Shown here: one piece after another, positions 28,517 through 41,720 of the stretch
How the letters are laid out: each line of letters starts with the position of its first letter
Numbering within the stretch: position 1 is the stretch's first letter
Origin: Isochrysis galbana
Taxonomy: Eukaryota > Haptophyta > Isochrysidales > Isochrysidaceae
NCBI GenBank assembly: GCA_018136815.1
Contig: CM030934.1
Span: 1,334,979 to 1,398,978, forward strand
Direction of reading: 5' to 3'
DNA length: 64,000 nt
Position numbers and translations under genes: made by a program
The notes under the pieces: generated by a model
The model's database searches: none
What the model was told of the DNA's origin: nothing
What the model saw: only the letters and a program-made list of their open reading frames with translations

Positions 28517-31422
28517 TTTGGCGATCGGTTTTTAGCCTTGCCATGGGATGGCGAAACCTTGGCGGGCGGTGTTCGAGGGGATGTAGGCTGCATCGTGCGC
28601 CTCGCAGGCGACCGAGGAGAATTCATATGCCTCCGAAAAGGCTGAGAAGGAGGCTCTGGAGGTGGTACGGACCAAATGCGCATGGTTTGTTCGCGAGAGG
28701 TTCGTGAAGTCAATGGCTTTGTTGGGCTTCGCATGAGAGGCAGAAAATGCGTTGTCGAGGTAGACTGCCGAGCCGTATTAGGTAAAGGATGGGCGAGCGG
28801 CTCCTGGCCATCCCACCATTCCTCGCCCTTCAGCTTGACGATCTCTGTGGCGAGCTCATAGGAAATCTGATCATACTTGCGAGCATTCACATGCTTCGGA
28901 AGGAGACTCTCGGCAGCACCGCCTTGTTTTGGCGTTTTAAGTTGCGCCGTAGATACGCTTGGGTCGTCACGCTGCCCGCGGGCTTGAGGAGAAGTCGCGA
29001 TAGAGCGATGAAGGAGCACGTCCTCTCCCTTTCGCATGAATGCGCCGAAGCTTCCACAGGTGAGGATCCCACGGCCATGATCAGTGATTGCTTTGAACAA
29101 CCGGGCAAGCGTGCTCGGCCCGATGTCAGTCTCGGAAGCGGCGAGGCCTTTGGGGTTCTCGGCTCTCGTCATTGCCTTGAACTGAGCGAAGGATAGCCGC
29201 CCCAGATCTTTCTCGTCAGCTTGTCGGAAGAGCTTGTACCAGGAGGGCGTGGCGGGTGGTGGATACAAGTCTGACAGACGCTGATTGAACCATCGGGATA
29301 GTGCAAGAAGCTCCGCCTCCGATGCCGCCGCTGAGCGAAAATCCGGCGAATCGCCATTCACATGAGCAGATTCTTCACTTAGCCGTGACTCCTGAAAGCC
29401 GAGATTAGGCATTGACAGGTTGACAAGAGAAGGCTGCACCAGAGGATGTGGAGTCCTTCGTGCATGTGCAGTGTCCGGATTGCGACTAGAAGGGATCTCC
29501 AATGCTTAAGACAAGGCCCAAGTGAAGCGGTTAAGGTGACCAGAGCGATGCTGCACGTCCAGGACGGGTGATTCGTGGCGAACAGAGGTGAAATGGACTA
29601 TCGCCCCTCACCTTGCTGGCAGGCGATGAACCAGCCTTTGTTTGCGTAGATGTACGAGGACCGGATCCAGGATTGACTTGCTCCTCGCCCTTCCGCATGA
29701 AGGCTCCGAAATCGCCTGCACACGGGAAGTTGCAGCATGTGTAATATTGAATTGAGTCGGACGACCTTCCTGTCTATCGAAAACGCGTAGAGAGCATAGA
29801 TCTGAAGGCATGTACCTGAGGTGACGCAGCCAGTGCCTTTTGGATCGAGCGCTTGCCATGCTGCTCGAAGTGCTTGATCAGTTACCGCATCAGCATTATC
29901 ACCATTTGAGATCTCAAGGCGCTGTCGTGCTAGAGTTGTCCAGTCAGAGAGCGATATTTTGCCTGAATCACACGGAATACAAGAAAAAATGGCTGAGTGT
30001 GAGCAAGAGGTTGCGGGTGAGTAGCGTGAGCGCGCACAAGGGCCACTGTAGGATCACCTATGCCCTTTTCATCTACGGTTCGGAAAAGTTTGAACCATGT
30101 AGGTGTTATTGGGGGTGGGAACACGTGTCGCATTTCGCGGTTAAAGCGGATCGATAGCGTCATCAGCTCCTCCGCCGTGGCAGCCGGCGTCTCGGCAAGG
30201 GTATTCCCGGCATGCTGCCCAAAACGCTTGAGCTTATTCTCTCGTAGCGAGGCTGCTGCAGCAGCTCGCTTCTTAGCGGCCTCCTCCATCGCCGCCTGTG
30301 GCGATGCGTGCAACAGAATTGTGAGCTGAAGGTGCGCGCAGGTGTGTGCACGCATGGCTCCAGTGTCCGAAATGGATCGGTTGTGCATCGCACACGATGA
30401 AGAGGCGAAGTTGTCGGAGTTGTTGGGACGCTACATTCAATGGACCCCGTTGCACTTCCCGAGCCGCAGCGGCACAGAGGCAGGATGGGTGGCAGTGCAT
30501 TTGCGATCACCTTCCTTTTGGTATCTAGTAAGTATCGGCGCAGCCACGCAACTCGCTTCATTGATTCCTGCTCATCCACCTTGGCTTTGTCCATGGCCTC
30601 CTTTTTCTCGGATATACTGTGGTGTTTGATATTTCGTGTTGGTAGGGCCTCCGGAGCGGAAGTCCGGAATCGTTCACAAGATGACCTCGAGGTGCGTGGC
30701 GAAGGACGTGCATTGGGACTAAAAGCATGCCACGCCTCTGGTTCACACGGCGGCTCGCTGTTTTGCTGTTCGTCATCCTGATTACATGCGCCAGCGATTC
30801 GCTCGTCCTGGTCCTTGTCCGCATCGGACGATATATGTTTGCCGCGGGAAACAAGATCATCAGAAGCTAAGGCCACCCGATCGGCAGGCTGTCGTCCTGT
30901 AAGTCCAGCAGAGGCGTGTGCGGACGCCCCAGCAGAAGAGTCTGTGGGTGCACGTGCACAGGCTCCAACTGACTGCCGTTCCTCGGAACCCAGCTGGCTC
31001 TTAGTCTTGCCCCTCGACGAAACGATCTTTGTCGCTGCCTGCGGCTTTGATGCGCGCGGGGAAGAAGGCGGAGCCTTAGCTTGGCTTTGATCCTCTGCTC
31101 CACCGTTTGCGCTCTCTCCGCGCCGCGCTGTACTTGCTCCGTCCGAGCCTTCCTCATACTCGCGCCCCCAAAGGTGCATTTCTTCTCTCCTCTCTCCCCG
31201 CATGTCCTCCCCTTCCCTGTGAGCCCGCGGAGCTCGGGCTCCCTGCTCTCTCTTCTCTCTCGACTCTCCTCTATTCTCTCTCTCAGGCAGAGCATGTCGA
31301 TCGGCTGGCGGGCGCGCCGAGCCCTGGCCGAGCTGCGAGCGGCTCGCAACTCTTGGCGCGTGCGCTCCTCCGTCGTGCGCGTCGTACTCGGCCCATCTCG
31401 CCCCCACATCTGCCTTGCTCAT
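28517..31422 (-). CDS. Protein with two degenerate EF-hand-pair modules, C-terminus in gap
   Basis: Exon 1 is 31422-30511, exon 2 30295-30059 (last base 30058), exon 3 29962-29816, exon 4 29715-29612, and exon 5 runs from about 29494 into the gap. Exon 1 is a charged, disordered region (about 304 residues). Exons 2-4 make module 1: MRHVFPPPITPTWFKLFR, VDEKGIGKISLSDW, QALDPKGTGCVTSGDFGAFM. Exon 5 makes module 2: LSDLYPPPATPSWYKLFRQA, DEKDLGRLSFAQF, GILTCGSFGAFMRKGED. The layout P-x-W-x-K-L-F, loop, then G-x-F-G-A-F-M-R-K-G-E is an EF-hand-pair module common in protists. Loop positions 3, 5 and 12 lack the usual acidic residues in most loops, so calcium binding is doubtful. A Pro/Ser/Arg-rich tail follows. 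The exon 4/5 junction is the least certain. Function unknown. Confidence 0.75.
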
Positions 31423-31559
31423 TGGCGGCGGGGGGGGGGGAGCTCACTCTCCTCTTCTCCCTGCTGCGAACGCGGCTTTGCTCCTCGGCCCGTGCCCCCT
31501 CTCCGCCACAGACTCTCACTCCTCTCTCCCCGTAAACAACGGACGAGGGGGGGAGGAAA

Positions 31560-31654
31560 GAGTCGGGGCGGGCGGAGAGAGATGTGGAGAGAGAGAGAGG
31601 GAGAGAGAGAGTCTGGCAGAGATCGGAGAGGAGGGACAGCGCCCGCGCGCGAGG

Positions 31655-31746
<92 letters not shown>

Positions 31747-31750
31747 AGAC
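31560..31750 (+). repeat. GA dinucleotide microsatellite upstream of the EF-hand-like gene
   Basis: (GA)n with short interruptions, longest run about 31655-31745. It lies 130-330 bp upstream of the start codon at 31422. Open frames through it (RERERE or SLSLSL) are artefacts of the repeat. Confidence 0.95.
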
Positions 31751-31924
31751 AAACGAAGAAGGGACGGGAGCCAACGGACGAACGGAAGACCCAAACGAAA
31801 TGAAAACGAACGAACTGAACAAGCTCAGGAGTGCTACTAACTGCTTCCGTTTTGGTGTGAAGACAGACTACTAGAGCTGCATCTGCTATGAACGACGTGG
31901 ACCCTCGGGAAGAGGGCATATGTT

Positions 31925-32225
31925 ACCCCCCAGGAGCCAACGCCCCCCGATAGCTGTCGGGGGCCCCCGATAGGCTGTCGGGGGGAATTTTTTTCCCGAT
32001 CGCCAACAGCCCCCCCGAGAGCTACCGGGGGACCGAGAAAATCCTCCGAGAGCTATCGGGGGATTTTTGATGCACCGGGGAGCTATCGCGTTTTAAGGCG
32101 GGCCCCCGTTTGCTATCGGGGGCGAAAGATTGCCCCCGTTTGCTATCGGAGGAAACGACGGCCCCAGTAAGTAGCTATCGGGGGGCCGTCCTCGAGCCCC
32201 CATGCGCTATCCTCCCCCCGCAAGC
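31925..32225 (-). repeat. Palindromic GATAGCTATC array (family E), inverted copy
   Basis: It is the inverted counterpart of 11525-11850, with the same order of degenerate units and linkers (CGCGATAGCTCCCC, CTCTCGG, GCTGTTGGCGATCGGGA and GGGGCGTTGGCTCCTGGGG). Several units have changed to CGATAGCAAACGGGG. It ends directly in a GA microsatellite. Confidence 0.9.
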
Positions 32226-32226
32226 C

Positions 32227-33099
<873 letters not shown>

Positions 33100-33100
<1 letters not shown>

Positions 33101-33327
33101 GGTTACCCGCCTCCTCAGAAGCGAAAGAGGCTTCTCTTCGTTTGTACATTCACATTCCGGAGTCCCTTCGTGACACGTACCTCCGCGCCTACCATGACCA
33201 CCTTGGTCACCCAGGTGCGACAAGGATGTCTTCTCTACTTCGTTCCCGAGTGTACTGGCCTGGCATGTCCGCCTCTGTATCGGAATACTCTCGAGCAGGC
33301 CTCCAAAGAAAACCTTCAACACCGTAG
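33100..33327 (+). mobile_element. Ty3/gypsy-like integrase zinc-binding fragment
   Basis: The frame reads LYIHIPESLRDTYLRAYHDH, then LGHPGATRMSSLLRSRVYWP and GMSASVSEY. The H-x-H-x-x-GHPG spacing and Y-W-P-G-M are typical of the H2C2 zinc finger in integrases of LTR retrotransposons. The two cysteines expected just after VSEY are not present (RAGLQRK follows), so the fragment breaks off there. A dead, truncated piece. Confidence 0.65.
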
Positions 33328-33383
33328 TAGAATTAAAACGAGCCGGTGAAACCGCCGGCTGCGCGTCGAACAGCAGGCGGCCG

Positions 33384-36300
33384 ATGGCGGGCTCGGGCAG
33401 GCGGAGTCCCCAGCGCCACACGTCGCCAGCGCGGAGCCACGGGGTGGGTGGCTCTGCGCGCGAGCGGGCTGGCCGCAACCACGAGCCGTCAGGTGGCATC
33501 TTCGCCTTGCAGAATGCGCAGGCGGCGGAGCGTGCCGCAAAGGAGGCGGCCGTCTCGTCACTCGTTGCCAACCTGCACCAGATCCAGGCCCGTGTCGCGA
33601 GCACGCTGGAGACGTTCGAGGAGAGTGAATCGGCACTAGAACCATGGATGCTCGACGAGAATGAAATGGGACTGGGCGAGGCCATCGATCCGGTCGAGGC
33701 CATGCGGGTGCGCGCAGAGATGATCATGATGTCTCTCGGTCAGGTTGCTGGTGAGCGGACAGAGACTTTGGCAGATCTGCACGCGTCGACCTCTGCGAGG
33801 AGGAGGGAGCTATTGGATGCGGAGAAAAGAGAGGAGCAGCGCCGCCGGCTCTTGGCGGCCTATCCCACGAGTGCGCCCGGTGCCCAAGGCGATTGGGACC
33901 TCCCTAAGGCTGAGGAGTTTTACTTGACCTTGGGAGACATAGAAGAGCAACATGGGCGGATGAGATCGAGGGGCGGCGCTTTTCTGGCAATCTCTTCCCG
34001 CATGCATCGCAGCGTCAACCAAATAATTGAAGAGGCCAGCCGCTGTACCACCGCCGAGGAGAGAGCGGCTGAGCTCGAACGAGCTCTCGAGGAGGTTGTG
34101 GCACAACGCGATGAGATGACGCAACATTTGGAAGATGTGCACGCCGACCTAGCCAGTGCCAAGGCCGAGCTGCGGACACGCGGACGTGCCACACGGCAGA
34201 AGAAGGAGCCGAAGACAGCGGTTGTGGTACAGCCTCAGCCGGAAGTAGCTGAGGTACTGCCGTCCCCACCAACGTCGCATATTGATGAGGAAGCATCCGC
34301 CGAATCGATTGCCTTGGGAGGCGCAACTCTTGGACGCGCCATTGGAGAGTGGCTCGGAGCCGGGAAGGCTACTGGACCACACGCTGATAGCGTCTCACGG
34401 ACCATCATTGTCCAGTTTGAGGCAACTGCATCGGCGGCAGCGCTTGAGATTGAGGCATTGCTGTCTGAGGCAGCGGGTGAGGAGGTGCACATAGGGCAAA
34501 CGGCACGCGAGAAGGCAGCACGCAATCGTGCTAGGGCACGGCTGGCGGAGAAGCGCGCCAAGATTGGAGATGCACCATCAGCCGAGATTGTCCAGGCGCG
34601 CCTGCAGGCGGCGGCACTCGAGCAGACGCTTCTACGCGAGATTAGCTCGCTTGAGGCTTCCGGAAACGCCCACGAGCTCGCCAAGGCTCAGGCTCTCGCC
34701 GAGGAAATGGCACGGCGGGTGGCAACATTGGAGCCTGCCTTGGAAGCGGCCAAGATTGAGCTGCACCAAGTGACCGAACGTGCTGAGGAGGTGCGCTAGC
34801 ATTTATTGAATCCCGGACTCTGGGTGCCAGAGTTGAAACCCTTGTCATTCTTGTGGAACATCAAGAAAATCCTGCCGGAATTTTTATGGACGTCGCGTTG
34901 GACCGCGGCTACGTGTGTCCCTAGAACTCCCTCACCCCCGACCCCAACCCGTCACTCATCCGAGGCTACCAGCTGGAAATGCTGGTTGCCGAACAGCAAT
35001 CCTCTAACCCCCTGGCTCACGCCTTCCTGAAAATGCAGAGTGAAAAGAAGCTCGACGCCATAGGCGCTGCGATCGGTACCTCGGGAGCCTCCGTGGCAGA
35101 TGAGCTCATGTCAATGCGCGAAGCCCTAGTCGCTGCCGCCTTAGCACTTGAGGAGGCCAAGGCGGAGGCGAGACGAGAGATGGCAGCATTAATTGCAGTG
35201 TTTGCATGCGAGGTGGATGAGCTCGAGTCTGAATACGAGGATTGGAGAGAAGAGGCTTTGGGTGAGTGATCGATCGGGGTCTAGTAATCCCTAGTCCCGT
35301 GCAAAAAGAAGCCCTTGCTCTAGGGTGTTGAAAGTGGGGACGCCCTGTGGATAGCACATTGGCCCACATGCGACGCGCTCTCACGATGTTGAGCTCATTC
35401 GGCGTCCATGTTCACAGAGCGCGAGCGCATCCTCAAGCTCGAGCTCGAACGCGTTGGTCTCGAGACGCAGATCCTTGCCGACGAGACAAATGACATTGAG
35501 GTCGCTCTAACATTCGCGAGTAGTGATGCAGCCAAGGTGAGTGTGGGCGCCAAGGTGGAATGGATGTCTCCGAGGCATCCACGGAGCAAATGGATGCCCT
35601 GAAAGACCGCGCGCCTTTGAGTATCGAACTTTGGCCTATGCGGCTTCAGTGGCGTGCACGCCTGCTCCCACAGTTTGAATGTAGAACTTTCCGATGCCAT
35701 TTCTGCTCCACTCCCTTGACAGGCTCGTGCGGACGCTAAAGCGGCCATCTCAGGCACAGACGCTCGCATCCTTAGGCTTCAGGTGAGACTGCGCGCTAGT
35801 TCGGCTGACTCTGACCGGCATGCCATCAAAATTAGCCCAGCACCGTGGGTCGGGGAAACATCACTATGTCCGTTGAGTGCATGGCAGCTGTGCGTCGCTG
35901 GTGGTCTCATCGATGTGTGGTCGTGGGGGTGACACCCTCGTTGCCGTTGCTATTGGCTATTCAGGCATCACACGAAGCGCGCCTGCGCCAGCAACGTCTA
36001 GTTCTAGTGCGCGAGCACGCTGAAAAGCTTGAGGCCAAACGCATGCAAGCTGAAGCCATGTCTCGTGAGAACACTGCCCATTTCTCATCCATGTCTAAGG
36101 CTGAGGCGCGCGTGCATGAAGCTCTGGCCGAAGCGGAGGCGCTCCGTGAGTCGGAGGCTCATGCACAAGAGACGATCGAGGGGTTGCGGGGTGAAGTGCG
36201 TGCACTTGAGTCGGCGTTGGAAGACGCGCGTCGTGCGGCGGTTGCAGATCGTCCGGGTTCGGCGCAAGAGGGTGGAATACTTGGTCGATCTAACCGCCCA

Positions 36301-38901
36301 AGTGACTCCTTGGACATCGAGTTGCGACCAGCCAGTACGGAGAGTACAGATCTAGTTGGACCTACCGTATCGGCCTCACAGCGCTCCTGCGCTGGGACTG
36401 CAACCGCCCTTTCTACGACTGCTGCGGACAGCAATGCCGGCGGCACTCCGGACATCTGGTCGCTCGAGGACGCTTCAACCAGCGAGTTTTCATCTGGGGC
36501 GGCACATAGTCTTTCTCTCGCTTCACGCCCGGAATCTCCTATTGTGAACCTCACATTACTCACGAATATATCAGCACAATCCCCCATCGCCGCTGGCCCT
36601 TGTGTCAATTCCGACATCAGCCCGGATCTTCCGCGCGAGAGCTCGCCTCATGCGTTGGGAGCGTCGCCTACGGGATCACGTAGCACTTCACGTCCATGGT
36701 CAACGGTGCATGCCGGCGCACAATCGGCCCAAGCAATTACGCCCGTTCCAATGTCTATTCCGGCAGGATCGAAACCTAGTACAGGGCGCACTCAGGTGGG
36801 CCAGCTGATCGTTGATGGCGTCTGCGTCGGAACTCTCACGTCGGAGGGGTGTGGGCTATGGAGATGCGAGACCACACGTTCAGTTCGAGGAACGAGTCCG
36901 TGCCGTTCCCAAAGTCCTGTCACTGGCTGGGGTGGGGTGCAACGATCGGGAGCAGGGGATTCGTCATGGATCGGGGCACCAAATGCCAATGCGTGTTCCG
37001 CGCCCTTATGTCGTTCTAGCGATAGCCCACAGATTAGCCCGCCTGTGGGCCCTGTCTTTGCTCCGCCGATGCCAGCCGCCGCCATGGACTCTAGCGCCAC
37101 GGCCGTAGCTGCGCTTGAGGGATCCTTCATCGATCCCGACGACGATAATCTCGCCTTTGTTGTGCAACCTCGGCCCTCTGGTGGGGTTCTACGGAAGCGA
37201 TACACGCCTAACCAGCTTGCTTCTGCACGTCAGACCGCACGGGAACTGCGCGACGCAGCTACAACCGAGCAAGCTGCTATGTTGGCTGTTGCAAACGTGG
37301 TTAAGGGTTCATCTAATGAGAGGAGCCATCAATCAACAGTGCCAAGCGCCCGCTGCACGGCCAGCAGCACTAGATCCGGAGTTGAGGGCGCTGTTTCGAG
37401 CGGGCACGCTCGTGAGGAAAATGGCCGTGTTGCGTACTTGATGCGGGAGGGCGTCGGTTCTTCGCCGGTGATGGGGATTCATACCGCTATTCGCCCCGCG
37501 CTAGTGGCGGCTTCACCTGAGGACGTGAAGGCTGTGCTTTCGCGCTTGTTCGTACGCCAACGGCAGCTATCGTCTCAGCGCGCACTGGACAACTGGGAGC
37601 TGTTCGCATTAGCAGCGAGGCTGCGCCCTCGGCAAGAATTGCTACATAACATGCGACGTGCGCTTGAGCACAGGCGCGACGAACTCCTGCGCAAGAAGAA
37701 TGCTCCCAGGCAGCCACAAAACCAAGATGGACAGCACACTTCGTTCTCTCGGCCACTTTCACCGAACGCAGATCCAACGTCGGCAAGAGGGAGTGTGAGT
37801 TCGTCGACCTCACCGAACTGGACGGACGAGACTTATACTGAGAAGATGCGAGAACGGATAGACAAGCGGCTAGCATGTATTCCTGCACTTCTCGAACGGA
37901 ATCAGCGTCGTTTCGGGTTCTCTATCGAGATTCACTCTATTCGCCGCAACATCTATGCTACCGTCGCGACGCGTCTGCTCACGCGCACGCTCCACGCGCT
38001 GACTCGGCTCACAGATGCCGCCAATACGAAGGCTGCCTTCCCCCTGCGAAAGTTGGGATCTGCGCAGAACCCAGCAGCTGCGGATTTCGATCCCGTCGAT
38101 ATCGAGGATGAGCTGGCCAAAACTGTCTTTTCTCGTGGATACGGTTGGCCCGATACTCGTGACACAGGAGCCGCCCAAGAGCCCAAAGCATCGAAGCGTT
38201 GCGCATCTGTAAATGTGTTGTGCTTAGGGAGTGCTGGTGCCCCGCTTTCGATTGCTCCATCTCAGCCTCTTGAACAATTCTTCTCATCTGCTTCGTGGGA
38301 AGCAGCCCACCTAGCTGCGCAGGCAATGACATCGCGTGCAGGGATTAGCTCCAAACAGAGCCACTTCTCAAGTCGTAGTGGATCCTCTTCTCGCCTACAA
38401 TCGCCCGCCCCTCTGCACCCTCCCAACCTATTGGCACCAGCGTCAGCACGGCGACATCGATCGCCACCGCGCGAAGGAGGCTCCAAACTCTCCACTCATA
38501 GTGGGGGGGGTCGGATGTCTTGCTCTAGCGACCCGCGCCCAGCGACTGCGAACAGCTACATCCCCCCAACTTCAAGCGGTTGGGCGAAAAGTGCATGTGT
38601 GACCTCTCTTGACTCTGCCAAGGTTGGTGGTAATGCATCAACGCCAAGAAGCATTCTCTTCAATGGCCAGCACGAGATTTCAGTCCGTACTACGAGACGA
38701 GGCAAATCAGCACAAGTGTCGAGCAATCCATCGACAACCACCAGTAGCAGTACCAACATCCAAACCTCCATCCAACCGATTGCCCCCAGTCCATCGTCTC
38801 GCAAAGGAGTTGCCGATGCTATTGCTTTTAGTGCGGCGATTCGAAGTGACGCTCTCCGACGAGGACCAGGGCAGTTGTTGTCTCCGGCGCCCATTTCTTG
38901 A
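33384..38901 (+). CDS. Large coiled-coil protein, five exons, function unknown
   Basis: Exons are 33384-34790, 34973-35261, 35418-35536, 35723-35782 and 35965-38901. Donors are GTGCGC, GTGAGT, GTGAGT and GTGAGA, acceptors all CAG, and frames join cleanly (phases 0, 1, 0, 0) to give 1,603 residues. Residues 30-470 are rich in heptad-like Ala/Glu/Arg repeats (AEERAAELERALEEVVAQRD). Exons 2-4 and the start of exon 5 continue the coiled coil (RERILKLELERVGLETQIL; HAEKLEAKRMQAEAMSREN). From about residue 730 the chain is Ser/Pro/Thr-rich and probably disordered, with a helical island RQRQLSSQRALDNWELFALA near 1190. No motor, kinase or membrane segment was found. The N-terminal exon follows a retroelement fragment closely, so earlier exons could be missing. 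A cytoskeletal or basal-body role would fit but is a guess. Confidence 0.75.
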
Positions 38902-39340
38902 TTCGTCCCACGATATTGCCGTTGTACATGAAGATGTGATATGGGTCGCATGCACAATATGAACACTCCACGTGACACTCAATGACTCGTTCTCTCGTGC
39001 TCATAATTAAAACATATAATTAGCCTACTTCTATAAGTAGGGGTCAATGGGAGGCCTCGCGCCCCCCTCCCTCCATCGCAGACACCCCCTGGGTGGACGT
39101 GCACAACCATCCTCAGCCCATGGCTTCTGGGAGCGAGCGCGTGTTTGCGAACCTGCAACACCCCACCACACGCCCGCAGGAGCGTGGTGGAGGTCGACAA
39201 CCTCGAGCGGGGCGGAAGCCATCGCTCCGCTCCGCAGACAAGAAGCGGCAGAGGAATTCTTCGTCCCCCCTCACGAAAAAAGTACTTGCCTCCGGGAAGG
39301 ATAGAGGGAGTTTTCTTCTTCCCCCTCCCCGCGCCTATTC
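38902..39340 (+). repeat. Repeat family I copy with downstream sequence
   Basis: At 39024-39080 is CCTACTTCTATAAGTAGGGG, then CAATGGGAGGCCTCGCGCCC and CCCTCCCTCCATCGC. Relatives are at 46016-46075 and 48195-48300. The first block is itself self-complementary (CCTACTT...AAGTAGG). No gene was seen. Confidence 0.7.
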
Positions 39341-39759
39341 GTACCGAATGAGCAAGCAAGCCGCTTTTTTTTGGCAAGTGGTAAGTCAGGGGGTGTTGTG
39401 GATCATGTGGAGCTGTGGCTGTGGTACGACAAGGTGTGAGTGGAGGATGAGTTGTAACATGAACCGTATGGCCCGACTGGAGCATGGAGGGGGAACAATG
39501 GGGAATCGAGGAGGCGTGCGGGGACGGGGCCGAGGACATGGGCGCGCTCTCAGCCATCACGGGGCGCAGCAGCACGAGAACAGGGACGGAGGACGGACGA
39601 GGGGGCACGGAGGGCGCTCAAGCGGTGGCGCAGAGCGTAGTCAAGACACGGTGGGAAAACGTCACGCGCGGGGGGAAGGGAATCGCGCGGGAAAGATATA
39701 GACAAAAGGGGGCCGGAAACTCAAGGAAGTACTCGGGGAGAGACGGGAGGGGAGAGAGG
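39341..39759. other. G-rich spacer, nothing recognised
   Basis: Purine-rich DNA (about 39480-39760) with open frames of low complexity. No domain and no clear repeat-family match. Confidence 0.4.
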
Positions 39760-40395
39760 GGGGGGCACTCGTGAAATAGGAGCCCAGAAGCGCTCATCTC
39801 CCTCGCTAGAGCGAGTGGCCGCGGCGAGCCGCGGCCCTTCCCTCCTGGCTCTGGCGCCCCCGTCTTCTCTTACCCAAACGGGGCGAGAAGATACGTATCT
39901 GCCGGAGGGGAGAGCTGCCGCTCCCCCCTCCCCTCCCTCTTCCCTTTTCCTCCTCTCCAGCTGCTCCTCTCTTCCCTGCGGCGGGGGCCCATGGCGCGCG
40001 CCTGCGGCCCCTCTTCAGGTCCCCAGGTGGCCTGCAGGGGCCTGGGAGCACAGCTCAGGGGGCAGCAGGTGAGGCTGGGGCATGGCCCTGGCCCCTCCTG
40101 CCTCTCCCTTGCTGGCGCTCCAAGCCCCTGCGGGTCGGCTGGAGCTGGCTGGGGGGTCCTGAACGCAGGGGGGCCCAGGGGGAGGAGGGGCTGGTCAGAG
40201 GGATGGACTGGCCACGACGGGCCAGGGCGGGCGAATCAGGCGTGCCTGTGGGGAGAGGGATGGGTCAGCATGGCAGTGTGCTCACTCCTAGCAGGCCATC
40301 AGGCGTGCCAGGAGAGTGGGTGGTTCCTCCCCCATGGCAGGGGAGGAGTGGAGAGAGAGGGGGGCTCGTGGCCCCCCATGGGCGAACTAAGTATA
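39760..40395 (-). repeat. Repeat family C, near full-length inverted copy
   Basis: It is the inverted complement of 16523-17150 along its whole length, from GGGCACTCGTGAAATAGGAG to the terminal GGGCGAACTAAGTATAAA. It shows that family C is a discrete unit of about 620 bp. Confidence 0.85.
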
Positions 40396-40640
40396 AAATA
40401 AAGTGGAGCAGTATCAGCACACTTTCTCACGCCGCAGACGTAGCGGGGATTTGTATAAGAATTTTTACATATCTTAGATGTGGGCCGCCATTTGCCCATT
40501 GTAGCTGGTGCCCTCGGCACCCCCATGCCGAGTGACCGGGCTACATTGAGCATTGAGCGAGCTTTTGCCCCTCTATTGATCTGAGAAAGGTCTGAAGTCA
40601 CTCACACTTCATAATACACACACAAAAGCAACGAAACCAT

Positions 40641-41720
40641 TAGAAGTGCGAACTGGCTTCGTCACACGGTAGGCAGCACATCAGCTCGAGATCGGATCTC
40701 AACAAGTCAAAACCATGCGACAAAACAGCCACTTTGCCCGCCCGCATTAGAAGAGATGACGTGTCTTCACCATTGACGGGGAAGTATTGACCCATCGGCG
40801 GAGAAGGCTCCGCCGCGATAGGAAAGGTTGTGGACTGGGCATGTTATGCCTGCCCTGATACACCATTGTTGACGCCATCATAGACTATTAGATCTCGCCT
40901 CTTGGCTGACACATTTCATGGATGGAATCAAGCCGATGCGTCCTTTGCAAGTAGTACTTTAGATACCCATGCCAAAGCCACCATTTTCAAGAAGTTTATG
41001 TGCTGCATATGCGGAAAACTCGCCCACGATCGACCGCCCCCATGCGTTCTTCTCAGCAGCGTCCATGAATTGAGTAGTTGCTGATGTCCTCAAATGGAAA
41101 GGCTTTCCTATTGGCGCTGGAGGATTGAGCCCCACTTCCCATCCAACCTCCTGGGAGGTAGTTTGTGGTGCACGGAATTGCTGCTGCGGATTGAGGACCT
41201 TGCGTACATGCCGCTCCATATCGGTGCGCAGCAGGTCATGAGAAACGTACTCTGTCGGTGCTGCTGGTTGGACATTGTGATCCAGTGCCTGCATGATAGC
41301 ATCCAGCAACTCCTCGAACGACTTTGGAGAATTAGCGACCAAATCGAATAGGAAGTCCGCATCGGACGAAGGATAGGCGTGCACGAATGCGCCCGAATTG
41401 GTGGCGCCCTCGACACGATGTCGGTAGAAGCACGAGAGGAAGTCGCGGACGTGTGCTGTCGTTAGTTTGCCCGATGTGCATACTGTGTCGAACGACTTCT
41501 TGAGCCATGCCCGATCGAGGGGATGGTCCATGTTGAAGAGTGAGAGGTTGAGATTGGCCTGCCCATTCGGTGGCCCATGAAATGTCACGCCAAACGTGCA
41601 CATCGCGGGTGTGCTGCGAGGAGGCGAGGAGAGAGTGAAACCGGCGAGATGGCGGGTCTCTCGACGGCCCGCGGCGGAGCAGGAGAGGGATGCAACGGAA
41701 ATTTTCCCCCTCCCCTTCAT
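40641..41720 (-). CDS. Hypothetical protein, two or more exons
   Basis: The main exon, 41720 to about 40966, encodes about 250 residues and ends ENGGFGMG just before a donor GTATCT. Segments include MCTFGVTFHGPPNGQANLNL (an alternative start near residue 40), FLFDLVANSPKSFEELLDAI and GWEVGLNPPAPIGKPFH. A further minus-strand open frame at about 40835-40641, after a CCCAG acceptor-like site, reads PSPPMGQYFPVNGEDTSSLL and then CCLPCDEASSHF before a stop and could be the last exon, but its phase does not fit the donor I propose. I recognise no family. Length and helical character are compatible with a flagellar-associated protein, which is only a guess. Confidence 0.55.

Noticed and set aside
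31584..31874. Open frames of RERERE or SLSLSL type through the GA arrays (also at 32.2 and 56.7 kb)
   Set aside because: Products of dinucleotide repeats, not proteins.
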